Origin: JACCZX01 sp963829995
GTDB taxonomy: Bacteria > Pseudomonadota > Gammaproteobacteria > Burkholderiales > Burkholderiaceae_F
NCBI GenBank assembly: GCA_963829995.1
Contig: CAWHKW010000027.1
Coordinates: 1-64,000, forward strand
Length of the DNA: 64,000 bases
Direction of reading: 5' to 3'
Positions 26,745-35,601 of the stretch are shown here, piece after piece. Each line of letters opens with the position of its first letter. The first letter of the stretch is position 1. The notes beneath the pieces are model-generated. The model worked only from the letters and a program-made list of their open reading frames with translations. It ran no database searches and was not told where the DNA came from. Position numbers and translations under genes: made by a program.

Positions 26745-26925
26745 GATGGGCCCTCGCGATTAAACGGCTGTGGGCGTTCACGTCATGCCCCGCGCCGGGG
26801 TTGTTGTTAATGGGTGATTGAGGTGGGAGCAAATGGAGAGCCCAGCGGCTCTGTAACCGCTGTCGATGAACGGATGTTGTGATATCGGCGCGGCGATCTC
26901 CGACGAGACGCCGCGGGTTGGTCGC

Positions 26926-27795
26926 TTACGGCTTCGCGGCCGGCGCGCCTCCAAACGGCAGCGGCCTCAGCGACCGCAGGTAGGCGACGATCGCCGCCAT
27001 GTCCTGATCGTTGATGTTCTTGTACCAGTCGAAAGCCATCGGCGGTTTCAGTGGACTGCCGTCGCGGCTCTTGCCTTCGCGAATCGCGCGCGCGATCTCG
27101 GCATCGCTCCAATGCTTGAGACGCAGTCGGCGTCAGGTTTCTTGACACCGATACGCCCCACGGTCCGGGAAATGGAGTTACCGCCGGCGCCGAGGCTGTT
27201 GCCTATCCATGCCGCGCTCGTTGTACGGAGTGTGGCAGTCGACGCAATGGCCGAGAGGTCCGGCCAGGTACGCGCCGTACTTGACCTGATTGCTACGCGC
27301 CGGCGCGACGATCGTCTTCTTGATCGCCGGCCCATAGCTCTTCGGCAGCTTGATGTGAAAGATCGACTTCGGCACGACGTTCTTCACCGGCGGCTGCGCG
27401 CGCAGATACGCAACGAGTGCGCGCGCATCGTCATCCGAGATGCCGCGATACATGTGAATCGGCATCGGCGGGCCGATCAGCGAGCCGTCGGGTCGAATCC
27501 CTTCACGAATGCCGCGTATCAGCTGCGCTTCGGTCCATTTGCCGATGCCGGTCTCCGGATCGGGTGTGATGTTCGCGGCGTACGCCTTGAACGGCTTCTC
27601 GTCGAAGACTTGTCCGCCCGACAGGCCAAGCTCGGGCATTGGGCGGCCTTGCTTGTCGCGCTGCGCGTGACAGTTGCCGCACGCGACGATGCTGTCCATC
27701 AAATAAGTGCCGCGTTCGAGAAGCTTGGCGTCCTGAGCGAGCGCAGGCGGCGCCGCAAATGCAAGCGCGCCGAAAGCAACTACGAGTGAATGAAT
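26926..27795 (-). pseudogene. Diheme cytochrome c, downstream copy, damaged and lacking its start
   Basis: This copy reads from a signal-peptide remnant (the frame enters at 27795 without its ATG) through CGNCH and CVDCH heme sites to a normal end with DMAAIVAYLRSLRPLPFGG and TAA at 26926-26928. Against the upstream copy it has three extra single bases, near 27200, 27174 and 27124. Together they restore the frame but scramble about 25 residues around the C-x-D-C-H downstream region (after NERGMDRQQ). Its 5' end is joined to the 3' end of the upstream copy without a start codon, so it would be translated only as part of a fusion. Confidence 0.7.
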
Positions 27796-28615
27796 AGCGC
27801 GCAGGTAGGCGACGATGCCGCCATGTCTTGATCGTTGATGTTCTTGTACCAGTCAAAAGCCATCGGCGGTTTCAGCGGACTGCCGTCGCGGCTCTTGCCT
27901 TCGCGAATCGCGCGCGCGATCTCGGCATCGCTCCAATGCTTGAGGCTAGTCGGCGTCAGGTTTCTTGACACCGATACACCCCACGGTCCGGGAAATGGGT
28001 TACCGCCGGCGCCGAGCTGTTGCCTATCCATGCCTCGATCGGTCCACGGAGTGTGGCAGTCGACGCAATGGCCGAGAGGGCCAGCCAGGTACGCGCCGTA
28101 CTTGACCTGATTGCTACGCGCCGGCGCGACGATCGTCTTCTTGATCGCCGGCCCATAGCTCTTCGGCAGCTTGATGTGAAAGATCGACTTCGGCACGACG
28201 TTCTTCACCGGCGGCTGCGCGCGCAAATACGCAACGAGTGCGCGCGCGTCGTCATCCGAGATGCCGCGATACATGTGAATCGGCATCGGCGGGCCGATCA
28301 GCGAGCCGTCGGGTCGAATGCCTTCACGAATTCCGCGTATCAGCTGCGCTTCGGTCCATTTGCCGATGCCGGTCTCCGGATCGGGTGTGATGTTCGCGGC
28401 GTACGCCTTGAACGGCTTCTCGTCGAAGACTTGTCCGCCCGACAGGCCAAGCTCGGGCATTGGGCGGCCTTGCTTGTCGCGCTGCGCGTGGCAGTTGCCG
28501 CACGCGACGATGCTGTTCATCAGATAGGTGCCGCGCTCGAGAAGCTTGGCGTCCTGAGCGAGCGCAGGCTGTGCCGCAAATGCAAGCGCGCCGAAAGCAA
28601 CTACGAGTGAATGAA
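26976..28615 (-). repeat. Tandem duplication of the cytochrome c gene, two units of about 815-825 bp
   Basis: Unit 1 (26976-27795) and unit 2 (27801-28615) are head-to-tail and near identical. Differences are a handful of substitutions (around the CVDCH region and in the signal peptide), three extra bases in unit 1 and one missing in unit 2. The junction falls within codons, joining the end of the second unit to the signal peptide of the first. No insertion-sequence ends or longer target repeats are visible at the junction. Confidence 0.85.
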
Positions 28616-28622
28616 TACGCAT
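27780..28622 (-). CDS. Diheme cytochrome c, upstream copy (3' end frameshifted)
   Basis: Starts at ATG 28622 with a signal peptide (HSLVVAFGALAFAAQPALAQ) and carries two heme-binding sites, CGNCH and CVDCH, with candidate axial methionines (PMPIHMY, PPMAFDW). It is the class of cytochrome c that takes electrons from periplasmic PQQ dehydrogenases, and the sorbosone-type dehydrogenase gene lies downstream on the same strand. The last codons differ from the other copy: one base is missing near 27816 (GACGATGCC against GACGATCGCC), so the protein ends ASSPTCALFIHS instead of the expected IVAYLRSLRP. The frame after the break runs into the second copy's signal peptide. Confidence 0.8.
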   Translation of the reverse strand: MRIHSLVVAFGALAFAAQPALAQDAKLLERGTYLMNSIVACGNCHAQRDKQGRPMPELGLSGGQVFDEKPFKAYAANITPDPETGIGKWTEAQLIRGIREGIRPDGSLIGPPMPIHMYRGISDDDARALVAYLRAQPPVKNVVPKSIFHIKLPKSYGPAIKKTIVAPARSNQVKYGAYLAGPLGHCVDCHTPWTDRGMDRQQLGAGGNPFPGPWGVSVSRNLTPTSLKHWSDAEIARAIREGKSRDGSPLKPPMAFDWYKNINDQDMAASSPTCALFIHS

Positions 28623-28765
28623 CGAAGCCCTTTCCCATTGATGACGGCGGGCGGGATAGTGGCCCATTGCTTGGTCCGAAGCAACAAACGCGGCCAAAGA
28701 AGGCGACTCACGAGAGGGATTACTGCAATCCGGACGCGCTGTATTGATTCGCAATACGCGGTTGA

Positions 28766-29551
28766 TCAGTCGGGAGCTTTGATAGTCGGATAGCCCCGCT
28801 CCTGCGTGAACATCCGCAGCGCAAATCGCCCGGCGTCGGTTTCCCGAAAGCGCAAGATCTCGTCGCGCATCGCGGCGGGCACATCATCGAGCGCCGGTTG
28901 GACGGCGCGGCATTCGGCAGGCAACAGCACCGGCGCCGCGAGCGCCGCAAATGTCAGATCGGCGGCGGTGAAGCGCTCGCCGGCGAGAAAGCGGCGCCCG
29001 TCACTCAGCAGTTCGTCCACTTGTCGAAACACGCCGCGGACGCGCTCGAGTGAACGCTGCGCGTTCTCCGGCGTGATCTTGTATCCCATGCGGACCAGCC
29101 GCCGCACCAGCGGCGTAATCACCTGAATCACGCTCGCCTCGAGCGGTGGCACGTCACGCGCCCACAGCGAGCGGAGCGACTTCGTCTGCTGCAGCGCCTG
29201 CCCGTACGCCCAGCGGCGCGTATGCGGCCCGAGCTCCTTGTCGAACCGCTCCTCGAGCGCGTCCACGTCGCGTCGCAGCTCGGCATCGAGCGGGTAAAGC
29301 AGATCGCCGCCGCAGACCGTATCCACGTGCTTGAGAATCTCGGTCGAATCACTGAATCGACGGCCTGCATGCACCAGCACCGGCACGGTGCCACGCTCAT
29401 TGCGCTTCGTCGCAAGCCGATGAAGCAGGGGCGCGTGCGGCTCCTCCCGGTATGGCAGCGCGACGCGGTCGAGCGCCCAGCGCGCCTTCTCGCAGTAGTG
29501 ACTTAGCGGGATGGTGATCAGAATGGCGGGAGCTGTGTTGCGGTTGGTCAT
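28766..29551 (-). CDS. Glutathione S-transferase family protein
   Basis: 261 residues. The N-terminal thioredoxin-like domain opens with ITIPLSHYCEKARWALDR, where the serine or cysteine region would bind glutathione, then NERGTVPVLVHAGRRFSDSTEIL (cis-proline VP and the SDSTEI gamma-glutamyl site). An all-helical C-terminal domain follows from about residue 90 with AGERFTAADLTFAALAAPV. It is a cytosolic GST of unknown substrate. It is the first gene of this strand in a block that includes the cytochrome genes, but the 143-base gap to 28622 makes co-transcription uncertain. Confidence 0.9.
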   Translation of the reverse strand: MTNRNTAPAILITIPLSHYCEKARWALDRVALPYREEPHAPLLHRLATKRNERGTVPVLVHAGRRFSDSTEILKHVDTVCGGDLLYPLDAELRRDVDALEERFDKELGPHTRRWAYGQALQQTKSLRSLWARDVPPLEASVIQVITPLVRRLVRMGYKITPENAQRSLERVRGVFRQVDELLSDGRRFLAGERFTAADLTFAALAAPVLLPAECRAVQPALDDVPAAMRDEILRFRETDAGRFALRMFTQERGYPTIKAPD

Positions 29552-29579
29552 GGGTCGAACCGATTATCACAGCCTGGGA

Positions 29580-29703
29580 GCGCGAACACGTGCACGCGGT
29601 GCATTTACTATGACCGTTTCGCGTGCCAAGTGTCGTCAATGATTGCGTGGACCAGCACTATCGTGCTCATCGCGGGCTGTCTCGCCGCAGCTTAGCGCGC
29701 GCC
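29580..29703 (+). repeat. Dispersed 125-bp repeat, truncated copy
   Basis: This stretch repeats 44281-44406 in the same orientation with about five differences, two of them indels. At 44341 it covers the upstream region and first 22 codons of a thioredoxin-fold gene. Here the reading frame (ATG 29640, MIAWTSTIVLIAGCLAA) stops at once with TAG at 29694-29696, so it is a dead 5' fragment. It lies between the GST gene and a small lipoprotein gene. Confidence 0.85.
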
Positions 29704-29755
29704 TTTGGACCGGTGCCATGATGATTCGATGGTGACAGCCATCGCCGGAGGGCCA

Positions 29756-30052
29756 ATGAGAAAACTTATCGTTGCTTTGATCGCACCTGTCGCGCTCGTC
29801 GGCTGTGCGCAGATGTCGGCTGCAGATTCTTCCCCGGAAACGCAGTGTCGATATTTCGCCCGAAATGAGGGAGTCGCAGTGGTGCAGGTAAATGGAGTCG
29901 ATGTCGCCGGCAGCGCACACGACGTGCGCCTGCGTTTGGACGATGGACTGGGCCGCCACTTTGACGCCACATGCAACACTGCAGGCGGGCCGCACTGGAC
30001 ACAGCCACTGCCTCCGAACGTCGTTCGGAGCGGTACGCAGCTGCGCAGGTAG
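29756..30052 (+). CDS. Small lipoprotein of unknown function
   Basis: 98 residues from ATG 29756, after a CGGAGGG ribosome binding site. A short signal peptide ends in a lipobox (LVGC, Cys at residue 16), so the mature protein should be lipid-anchored. The remainder has one Q-C-R pair and a C-N near the end, possibly a disulfide, and no recognised domain. Sequence from 29705 upstream is also open but carries no start signal. It follows the truncated dispersed repeat. Confidence 0.7.
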   Translation: MRKLIVALIAPVALVGCAQMSAADSSPETQCRYFARNEGVAVVQVNGVDVAGSAHDVRLRLDDGLGRHFDATCNTAGGPHWTQPLPPNVVRSGTQLRR

Positions 30053-30130
30053 AAGGCGCCCCACGAGAGGATTACCATTCCGCCCCTACCTCGCAACAAC
30101 AATGAACAGCGGGGACACATAGGGGGATCG

Positions 30131-30640
30131 ATGACAGTTTCGAAAAAGATTGCATTGCTTGCGGCCGCCGTGTTCTGGTTTGCGGCCGCACCGATTGCAG
30201 TGGCGGCCGACGACGCGGCAACGATCCGCGCGAATACCGAAGCCTGGTTCAAGGCTTTCAATGCCGGCAATGCGGACGCCGTTGCTGCGTCGTATGCGGA
30301 CGACGCTGTCGTCATGGCGCCGGGCTCGCCGCCCGCGAGCGGATCAGCGGCCATCAAACAGCTCATCGTCAAGGAAATGGGTGGGATGAAGTCGGGCGGC
30401 GTGACGCTGGCGCAAGGCAAGATCAATGACGTTGCCGTCAAAGGCGACATGGCGTGGCACGCAGGAACGTACTCGGTGGTCAAAGACGGCAAAACCGTCG
30501 ATACCGGCAGCTACATGGAGGTCTTGCGCAAGAAAGGCGGCAAGTGGCTGATCGTGCGCGACATCTGGAACTCGTCGACGCCGCCCGCAACTGCCCCGCC
30601 GCCGGCGCCACCCGCTCCGGCTGCCGCGCCTAAGAAGTAG
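30131..30640 (+). CDS. Exported SnoaL/DUF4440-like protein
   Basis: 169 residues. A signal peptide ends near AVAADDAA (residue 25). The mature domain (ANTEAWFKAFNAGNADAVAASYADDAVVMAPG, then KGDMAWHAGTYSV and GSYMEVLRKKGGKWLIVRDIWN) is the cone-shaped SnoaL/NTF2-like fold of the DUF4440 family. The C-terminal 20 residues are proline- and alanine-rich (PPATAPPPAPPAPAAAPKK). Such proteins bind small hydrophobic ligands; no activity is shown. It stands convergent to the histidine kinase gene. Confidence 0.85.
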   Translation: MTVSKKIALLAAAVFWFAAAPIAVAADDAATIRANTEAWFKAFNAGNADAVAASYADDAVVMAPGSPPASGSAAIKQLIVKEMGGMKSGGVTLAQGKINDVAVKGDMAWHAGTYSVVKDGKTVDTGSYMEVLRKKGGKWLIVRDIWNSSTPPATAPPPAPPAPAAAPKK

Positions 30641-30661
30641 ACGATCTTCAAGCGCGGCGCG

Positions 30662-32326
30662 TCAGACCCGCGAATGCAAAAACATTGAGAGTTCTTCAAG
30701 AGTCTCGGGGTCGACGGGTTTGACGAGGTGCCCGTCGAATCCTGCGGCGGTGGACTTGCGCCGGTCGTCCTCCTGACCCCAACCGGTCACCGCGATCAGC
30801 GTGATGTGCGCACCCCACACGTGGTCGCGGATTCGACGGCACGCCTCGTATCCGTTCATCTTGGGCATGCCCAGATCGAGGAGCACCATCTCCGGACGGA
30901 AGTCTTCAGCGACCTGCAGGGCATTTTCTCCGTCGTAGGCTCTTCTAACCGCGTGCCCCTTCAGTTCCAGCAGCATCGAGAGGGTTTCCGCTGCATCACG
31001 GTTGTCGTCCACGACGAGGATCTTCAATCTATTCGTAGTTAACACCGTCCTTACCGGCGTCGCGGAGTCCGCAGCGCGCGTCAGGCGTGTCGGCACGCGT
31101 ACACGGAACTCGCTGCCACGGCCGAGACCCTCGCTGTATGCCTGGATCGTGCCGCCGTGCAATGCCACCAGACCCTTGGCAAGTGAAAGGCCGATGCCCA
31201 AGCCGCTCTGAGAGTCCGACGACTGGCTTCCGATCTGGGTGAACATCTCGAAAATCGATTCGAGACTCTCGCCGGGAATACCGATGCCGTTGTCGGTGAC
31301 CGAAACCTCAACCTCGTGCCCGCGATGCTCCGCCTTCAGCGCGATCCGTCCTCCGGGCGGCGTGTACTTTGCCGCGTTGTTAAGCAGGTTCGAAATAATT
31401 TGCGCAAAGCGCACCGGGTCGGCACTCAGAAACGCAGGCTCAGAGGGTGCCGATACCGAAAATTCGTGCCCCATCTGGTCGATCAGCGGACGGCTCGCTT
31501 CCACCGCCGTATCCACCACGTGCCGGAGGTCTATCCGCTCGGGATGAAGGGTGATCTTGCCGCGTGAAATCCGGCTGACGTCGAGGAGATCGTCGAGAAG
31601 TCGCGCCATATGCTGCAGCTGACGCTCCATCATCGCCAGGACCGTCGGCGCTCGCGCATCGGCACCCGTCATCCGAAGGATGGCAACCCCGGTACGGATC
31701 GGCGCCAGCGGATTGCGCAGTTCGTGGGCAAGGCTCGCGAGAAACAAGTCCTTGCGGCGATCTGCCTCCCTCAAACGCGTGACCCGCCTGCCGATGAACG
31801 CGAACCACGGAAACGTGACTGCCATGACGACCAGCTGAAGCAGGTCCAGGCGCAACATCTCCAAGTCCCCGTTGTTGACGTAGCGCAGCCCCGCCATCAG
31901 CGCGAAGCAAGCCAGCGATTCCCAGCCAAGAACGGTCAGCGGTGTGCCACTCGAACGCAACATTCCGAACATCAGTGCGACGAAAAAGAACGCGGCGAAC
32001 ACGAGTCGCGTATCGGGTGCGCGGTAGACCACGAATAACATCGTGGCCACCGCGGCGAGAAACTGCAGTTGCGTGAGACTGGGATCGGGGAACCGCAGGT
32101 TCAGCCCTGAGCGGAACAGCACGAGGAACACAAGTACCGCCGACGCGGCTATTGCCGAAGCTTGAACCAGCGTCTCGCGGTCCACTTTGCCCTGCGTGTG
32201 AAAGATGGCGAGCACCACCAGGTAAACCATCGAGAACGTACTGGCGAGCAGAAACCGTCGGAAGCGAATGCGCTGGTTGACCTCGTTTCGGGTCAGCGAC
32301 GGATGGGCAACAGTCGGATCGCTCAT
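30662..32326 (-). CDS. Hybrid sensor histidine kinase with receiver domain
   Basis: 554 residues from ATG 32326. Six or so membrane helices fill residues 25-180, then HisKA with the phospho-acceptor histidine 201 (FLASLAHELRNPLAP), a HATPase domain to about residue 415 (QIISNLLNNAAKYTPPGG N-box; DNGIGIPGE G1-box; GLGIGLSLAKGLV G2-box), and a C-terminal receiver (ILVVDDNRDAAETL, phospho-Asp in LLDLGMPKMNGYEACR, LVKPVDPETLEEL). There is no output domain, so it must pass phosphate on to a partner or act through the receiver. Membrane sensing domain without periplasmic loop; stimulus unknown. It lies downstream of the cbb3 block on the same strand, 139 bases beyond the last gene. Confidence 0.92.
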   Translation of the reverse strand: MSDPTVAHPSLTRNEVNQRIRFRRFLLASTFSMVYLVVLAIFHTQGKVDRETLVQASAIAASAVLVFLVLFRSGLNLRFPDPSLTQLQFLAAVATMLFVVYRAPDTRLVFAAFFFVALMFGMLRSSGTPLTVLGWESLACFALMAGLRYVNNGDLEMLRLDLLQLVVMAVTFPWFAFIGRRVTRLREADRRKDLFLASLAHELRNPLAPIRTGVAILRMTGADARAPTVLAMMERQLQHMARLLDDLLDVSRISRGKITLHPERIDLRHVVDTAVEASRPLIDQMGHEFSVSAPSEPAFLSADPVRFAQIISNLLNNAAKYTPPGGRIALKAEHRGHEVEVSVTDNGIGIPGESLESIFEMFTQIGSQSSDSQSGLGIGLSLAKGLVALHGGTIQAYSEGLGRGSEFRVRVPTRLTRAADSATPVRTVLTTNRLKILVVDDNRDAAETLSMLLELKGHAVRRAYDGENALQVAEDFRPEMVLLDLGMPKMNGYEACRRIRDHVWGAHITLIAVTGWGQEDDRRKSTAAGFDGHLVKPVDPETLEELSMFLHSRV

Positions 32327-32465
32327 TGACGTGGTGGGCTGGCCGGCGGCGGGCGTGCAGTGTGCGCCTGCCTTGTCATATTTACGATCCCGATGTTTGG
32401 TACGCAGCCGTTCTGTTCTATATACATTTCTCGACTGCAGTGCTCGCGACGGCTGCAGACGACAG

Positions 32466-32786
32466 CTACATATCTTTATGCGCGCCTGAAGCAATTGAGT
32501 CTTTATTCACCTCGTTCGGCGAGCGTTGGAGAAAGCTGGTGAGCCAGCTCGAAGCCGCAGCGAACGCCCAGAAGATAAAGAAGCCAATCGAGTACACAAG
32601 AACGCGATCATCGGCCAGCCGGCCCTCGCTGAACGGAATACCCACGGTGCTGAAGGGAAGTGCCTCGGGATCAAACAGGGAAAAGAAACAGACGGTGCCG
32701 ATGCCGCCGACAATAAAGGAAGGCCATAGCACCAACGCGATGCGCTCGATGTATCGCTTCGTCCTGGGCACTGGCTCGTTGCCCAT
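32466..32786 (-). CDS. Small membrane protein of the cbb3 oxidase cluster
   Basis: 106 residues. The start at ATG 32786 overlaps the fixH stop by one base (TGATG), which fixes it over a longer frame inside fixH. The sequence has an N-terminal basic segment (PRTKRYIERIALVLWPSF), two membrane helices, and a cytosolic end. I recall no named family, but such short proteins follow fixH in oxidase clusters of betaproteobacteria. Function is unknown; a role in oxidase assembly is inferred from position alone. Confidence 0.72.
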   Translation of the reverse strand: MGNEPVPRTKRYIERIALVLWPSFIVGGIGTVCFFSLFDPEALPFSTVGIPFSEGRLADDRVLVYSIGFFIFWAFAAASSWLTSFLQRSPNEVNKDSIASGAHKDM

Positions 32787-33319
32787 CACTTTGCCGAAGA
32801 TGCCCGCAGTTCGGCGGAGCGCTGCTGCGGCAAGCGCCATGTTCCGCCAAGCCGCCAGCTGCCTGCCGCATCTTCAATAGAGACTCGCCACCGGCCTTCC
32901 CGCAGCGGAGCCATGTTGGCTTCATAGAGTTCCGTCGAACGCGCGTACAGGAGGGCGATTTGATCGTGGCCCGCGCGGGTGGGATGAGCGAAACGCAACT
33001 GCAATGTTTCCGGCAGAGTGGCACCTTCGGCACCGACTACTCGAACTCGTATCAGTGTTCCGTCGTCGCTTAGGCTCGCGTGCGCCTGGTAACCCAACTC
33101 GCTTGCGCGCTGGTCACGGCGCAACATCTGATTGATCGCCAGCCCTTCCTTGTAGTAATCGTCGCTCACGAGTCCGTCGTAAGACGTAATCGCAAGCCAA
33201 AGCATCAGCGCCCCGGACAACACGGCGACCGCCGGCGCGATCATGATGATCCACGGCCACGGCTCCCGATACCAGCGCCGAGCCAGGGTGCGTGTGGGAA
33301 TTGCGGTTGGCTGTGCCAT
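32786..33319 (-). CDS. fixH: FixH family oxidase assembly protein
   Basis: 177 residues from ATG 33319 (MAQPTAIPTR); an in-frame ATG at 33355 would run 29 bases into ccoG. One N-terminal membrane helix (IIMIAPAVAVLSGALMLWLAI) is followed by a periplasmic domain that starts VSDDYYKEGLAINQMLRRDQRA, the FixH/CcoH hallmark. FixH helps insert copper or assemble the cbb3 oxidase. It lies between ccoG and a small membrane protein in the same leftward operon. Confidence 0.88.
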   Translation of the reverse strand: MAQPTAIPTRTLARRWYREPWPWIIMIAPAVAVLSGALMLWLAITSYDGLVSDDYYKEGLAINQMLRRDQRASELGYQAHASLSDDGTLIRVRVVGAEGATLPETLQLRFAHPTRAGHDQIALLYARSTELYEANMAPLREGRWRVSIEDAAGSWRLGGTWRLPQQRSAELRASSAK

Positions 33320-33326
33320 CTGCTCT

Positions 33327-34793
33327 TCAGCGTGAGAAAAAGATTGATTTTTCATGGGCAGCGACGCCAGCATCATCACTGGCAATCACGTGAAAAACGA
33401 TCGGATGAGAACCCGCTGACAGACCCTGCGGTTCCACCCGCAATCGGACTGGGAGCATGCGCGTGGACGTCGCGGCAACCTCGACCGGCGCTGCTTCGTC
33501 GAGAACCACCTCAGCGTCAGCCAGTCCTGTAACTGATATTGCAAAGCGCCGCGGCTGCTCGATCGTATTGCTGATTTGCAGTCGGTAAACGTTCTCGATG
33601 CGCCCACCGCCCACGTCTCGCACGAGTGTTGCGCGATCGCGCAACACATTCAATTTCAGTGGGACCCGCAGGTAGAGGCTGGCAGCGGTCGCTACCGTCA
33701 GCGCGCCGAGAATGGTCGTGTAGATCAGTACTCGCGGACGTAACAGCCGCGCTGTGACTTTGCCGAACGCAGTTGTCTTCTCGGACGTCTTCCCCAGCAG
33801 TGCATTCTCGGTTGAATAGCGAATCAGGCCTCGCGGATAGCCCATCTTGTCCATCACCTGATCGCAGCCGTCGATGCAAGCGGCGCAGCCAATGCACTCG
33901 TACTGCAATCCTTTTCGGATATCGATTCCGACCGGACAGACCTGGACGCAGATCGTGCAATCGACGCAGTCCCCGAGGCCGGCCGCTCGATGATCGACCT
34001 TGCGGCTGCGCGGGCCGCGCGGTTCGCCGCGCAGCGGGTCGTAGGTGACAATCAGTGTGTCGGAATCGAACATCACGCTTTGAAACCTGGCGTACGGGCA
34101 CATGTATTTGCAAACCTGCTCGCGCAGATAACCGGCATTGCCGTAGGTCGCGCCTGCATAGAACAGTATCCAGAAGATTTGCCATGCACTTAGCGACAGT
34201 GTGACCAGCTCAACGGCCAAGGTGTGGATAGGCGTGAAGTACCCGACGAACGTGAAGCCGGTCCACAGAGCGATTGCAAGCCAGGCGCCATGCTTGGACG
34301 CTTTCAGCGCCAGCTTGCGGCCGCTCCAGGGTGCGTTGTCCAGCTGCATGCGGCGTGTTCGATCGCCTTCGATCTTGCGCTCGATCCACATGAACATCTC
34401 GGTGTAGACCGTCTGTGGGCAGGCGTAGCCGCACCACAAACGGCCCGCGACCGCAGTGAACAGAAACAGCGACAGCGCGGAGATGATTAGCAACGCAGTG
34501 AGAAAGATCAGATCCTGTGGCCAGAAGACCAGGCCGAAGATGTAGAACTTACGGGCGCCAAGATCGAAGAGGACGGCCTGCCGATCATTCCACGACATCC
34601 ACGGAAGTCCGTAGAAGACGAGCTGCGTCAGGATGACAAGTGCTACACGCCAGCGTGCGAAGACGCCGCGCACGGCACGCGGATAGATTTTCTTGCGTAC
34701 TTCGTAAAGCGCTTGTTCCTGATCCGCAATCGCGGTTGGATCTACCGCCTGTAGCGGAATGACCGGATACGACCGTGCAACAGGTGCGTTCAT
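33327..34793 (-). CDS. ccoG: Cytochrome c oxidase accessory protein CcoG (RdxA/FixG)
   Basis: 488 residues from ATG 34793, whose first bases overlap the upstream stop by ATGA. Membrane helices flank a polyferredoxin region with the cysteine clusters WCGYACPQTVYTEMF, CKYMCPYARFQ, CVDCTICVQVCPVGIDIR and CIGCAACIDGCDQVMDK, which bind 4Fe-4S centres. A C-terminal Ig-like domain ends the protein. CcoG reduces copper for cbb3 oxidase assembly in the membrane. It is placed after ccoP and a DUF2189 gene, and before fixH. Confidence 0.95.
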   Translation of the reverse strand: MNAPVARSYPVIPLQAVDPTAIADQEQALYEVRKKIYPRAVRGVFARWRVALVILTQLVFYGLPWMSWNDRQAVLFDLGARKFYIFGLVFWPQDLIFLTALLIISALSLFLFTAVAGRLWCGYACPQTVYTEMFMWIERKIEGDRTRRMQLDNAPWSGRKLALKASKHGAWLAIALWTGFTFVGYFTPIHTLAVELVTLSLSAWQIFWILFYAGATYGNAGYLREQVCKYMCPYARFQSVMFDSDTLIVTYDPLRGEPRGPRSRKVDHRAAGLGDCVDCTICVQVCPVGIDIRKGLQYECIGCAACIDGCDQVMDKMGYPRGLIRYSTENALLGKTSEKTTAFGKVTARLLRPRVLIYTTILGALTVATAASLYLRVPLKLNVLRDRATLVRDVGGGRIENVYRLQISNTIEQPRRFAISVTGLADAEVVLDEAAPVEVAATSTRMLPVRLRVEPQGLSAGSHPIVFHVIASDDAGVAAHEKSIFFSR

Positions 34794-35584
34794 TCCCACT
34801 GCGTCAGATCGCGATAGGCGTGCCACGTCGCGTGGCCCAGAATCGGAAAGATCACAATGATGCCGAACAGCAGTGTGGCGAAGCCGAGTGCAGTTAGCGC
34901 GCCGATCAGCACGGCCCACACCAGCATCGCTGGAATGTTGCGCATGACCGCGAGAAAACTGGTCGCCATCGCGGTGTAGATGTCGCCGTTGCGATCGAGC
35001 AGCATCGGAATCGAAATTGCGCTGACGACGAACACGATGGCAGCGAAGACCGATCCCACAGCTAGATACGTAAGCACCACTTCCGGATAGTTGCCCGACA
35101 AAAAAACGTCTCGATAGAAGCTCTGCAGGTCCGGCGCGTCACCGCGATACGACAGCGCAAACAGAATCGCGGACAGCCGCTCCCAGAAAATCGCCCACAG
35201 CACCATCGCCAGTCCAAATTGAGTCAGTGCACCGCCGCTTGCGCGCCAGGCCTGCAACGATGCACCGAAGCTTGTGTGCATGCCGAGCTCCTGTCGCCGG
35301 CTGATCTCATACAACCCAGCGGCCAGTAGAGGAGCAAGCAGGAAAAAGCCGGTGACAGAGGTTGTGAACGCCTGCGGTCGATCCTTCGTGTATGCCCAGA
35401 TCAACCAACCCGCAATCGCGATCACAGTGCCATAGGCAAGACTCTCAACCAGATTGGCCCGCATATCGCGCAGTCCGAGAGCCAGCCACGCGAAGGGCCG
35501 CGCAACTGTGACAGATCGGATCGTCGGCAGATCGAAGTGCTGATCGAACTCACGTTCAAGTGAAGTTTCGGCGTCAGGTTTCAT
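34790..35584 (-). CDS. DUF2189 polytopic membrane protein
   Basis: 264 residues from ATG 35584, 18 bases after ccoP, preceded by CCCGGAGTGAAC. A GTG two codons earlier would overlap the ribosome binding site. Six membrane helices, with VARPFAWLALGLRDMRANLVESLAYG at the start and LLAAGLYEISRRQELG after helix 2, are the DUF2189 pattern. The family occurs near cbb3 oxidase genes; its function is unknown. Its stop overlaps the ccoG start (ATGA), so it is translationally coupled to ccoG. Confidence 0.88.
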   Translation of the reverse strand: MKPDAETSLEREFDQHFDLPTIRSVTVARPFAWLALGLRDMRANLVESLAYGTVIAIAGWLIWAYTKDRPQAFTTSVTGFFLLAPLLAAGLYEISRRQELGMHTSFGASLQAWRASGGALTQFGLAMVLWAIFWERLSAILFALSYRGDAPDLQSFYRDVFLSGNYPEVVLTYLAVGSVFAAIVFVVSAISIPMLLDRNGDIYTAMATSFLAVMRNIPAMLVWAVLIGALTALGFATLLFGIIVIFPILGHATWHAYRDLTQWE

Positions 35585-35601
35585 GTTCACTCCGGGTTTC
35601 G

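Noticed and set aside
25557..26810. A 417-codon open frame opposite the PQQ-type dehydrogenase
   Set aside because: Antisense shadow with Arg/His-rich, non-protein-like composition; the minus strand has a signal peptide and propeller motifs.
26866..28610. Long plus-strand frames over the cytochrome c repeat that look like two paralogous proteins
   Set aside because: They repeat only because the DNA is duplicated; heme motifs are on the minus strand.
26976..28615. The tandem repeat as a mobile element or CRISPR-like array
   Set aside because: Each unit is a coding gene copy; no transposase, terminal repeats or spacers are present.
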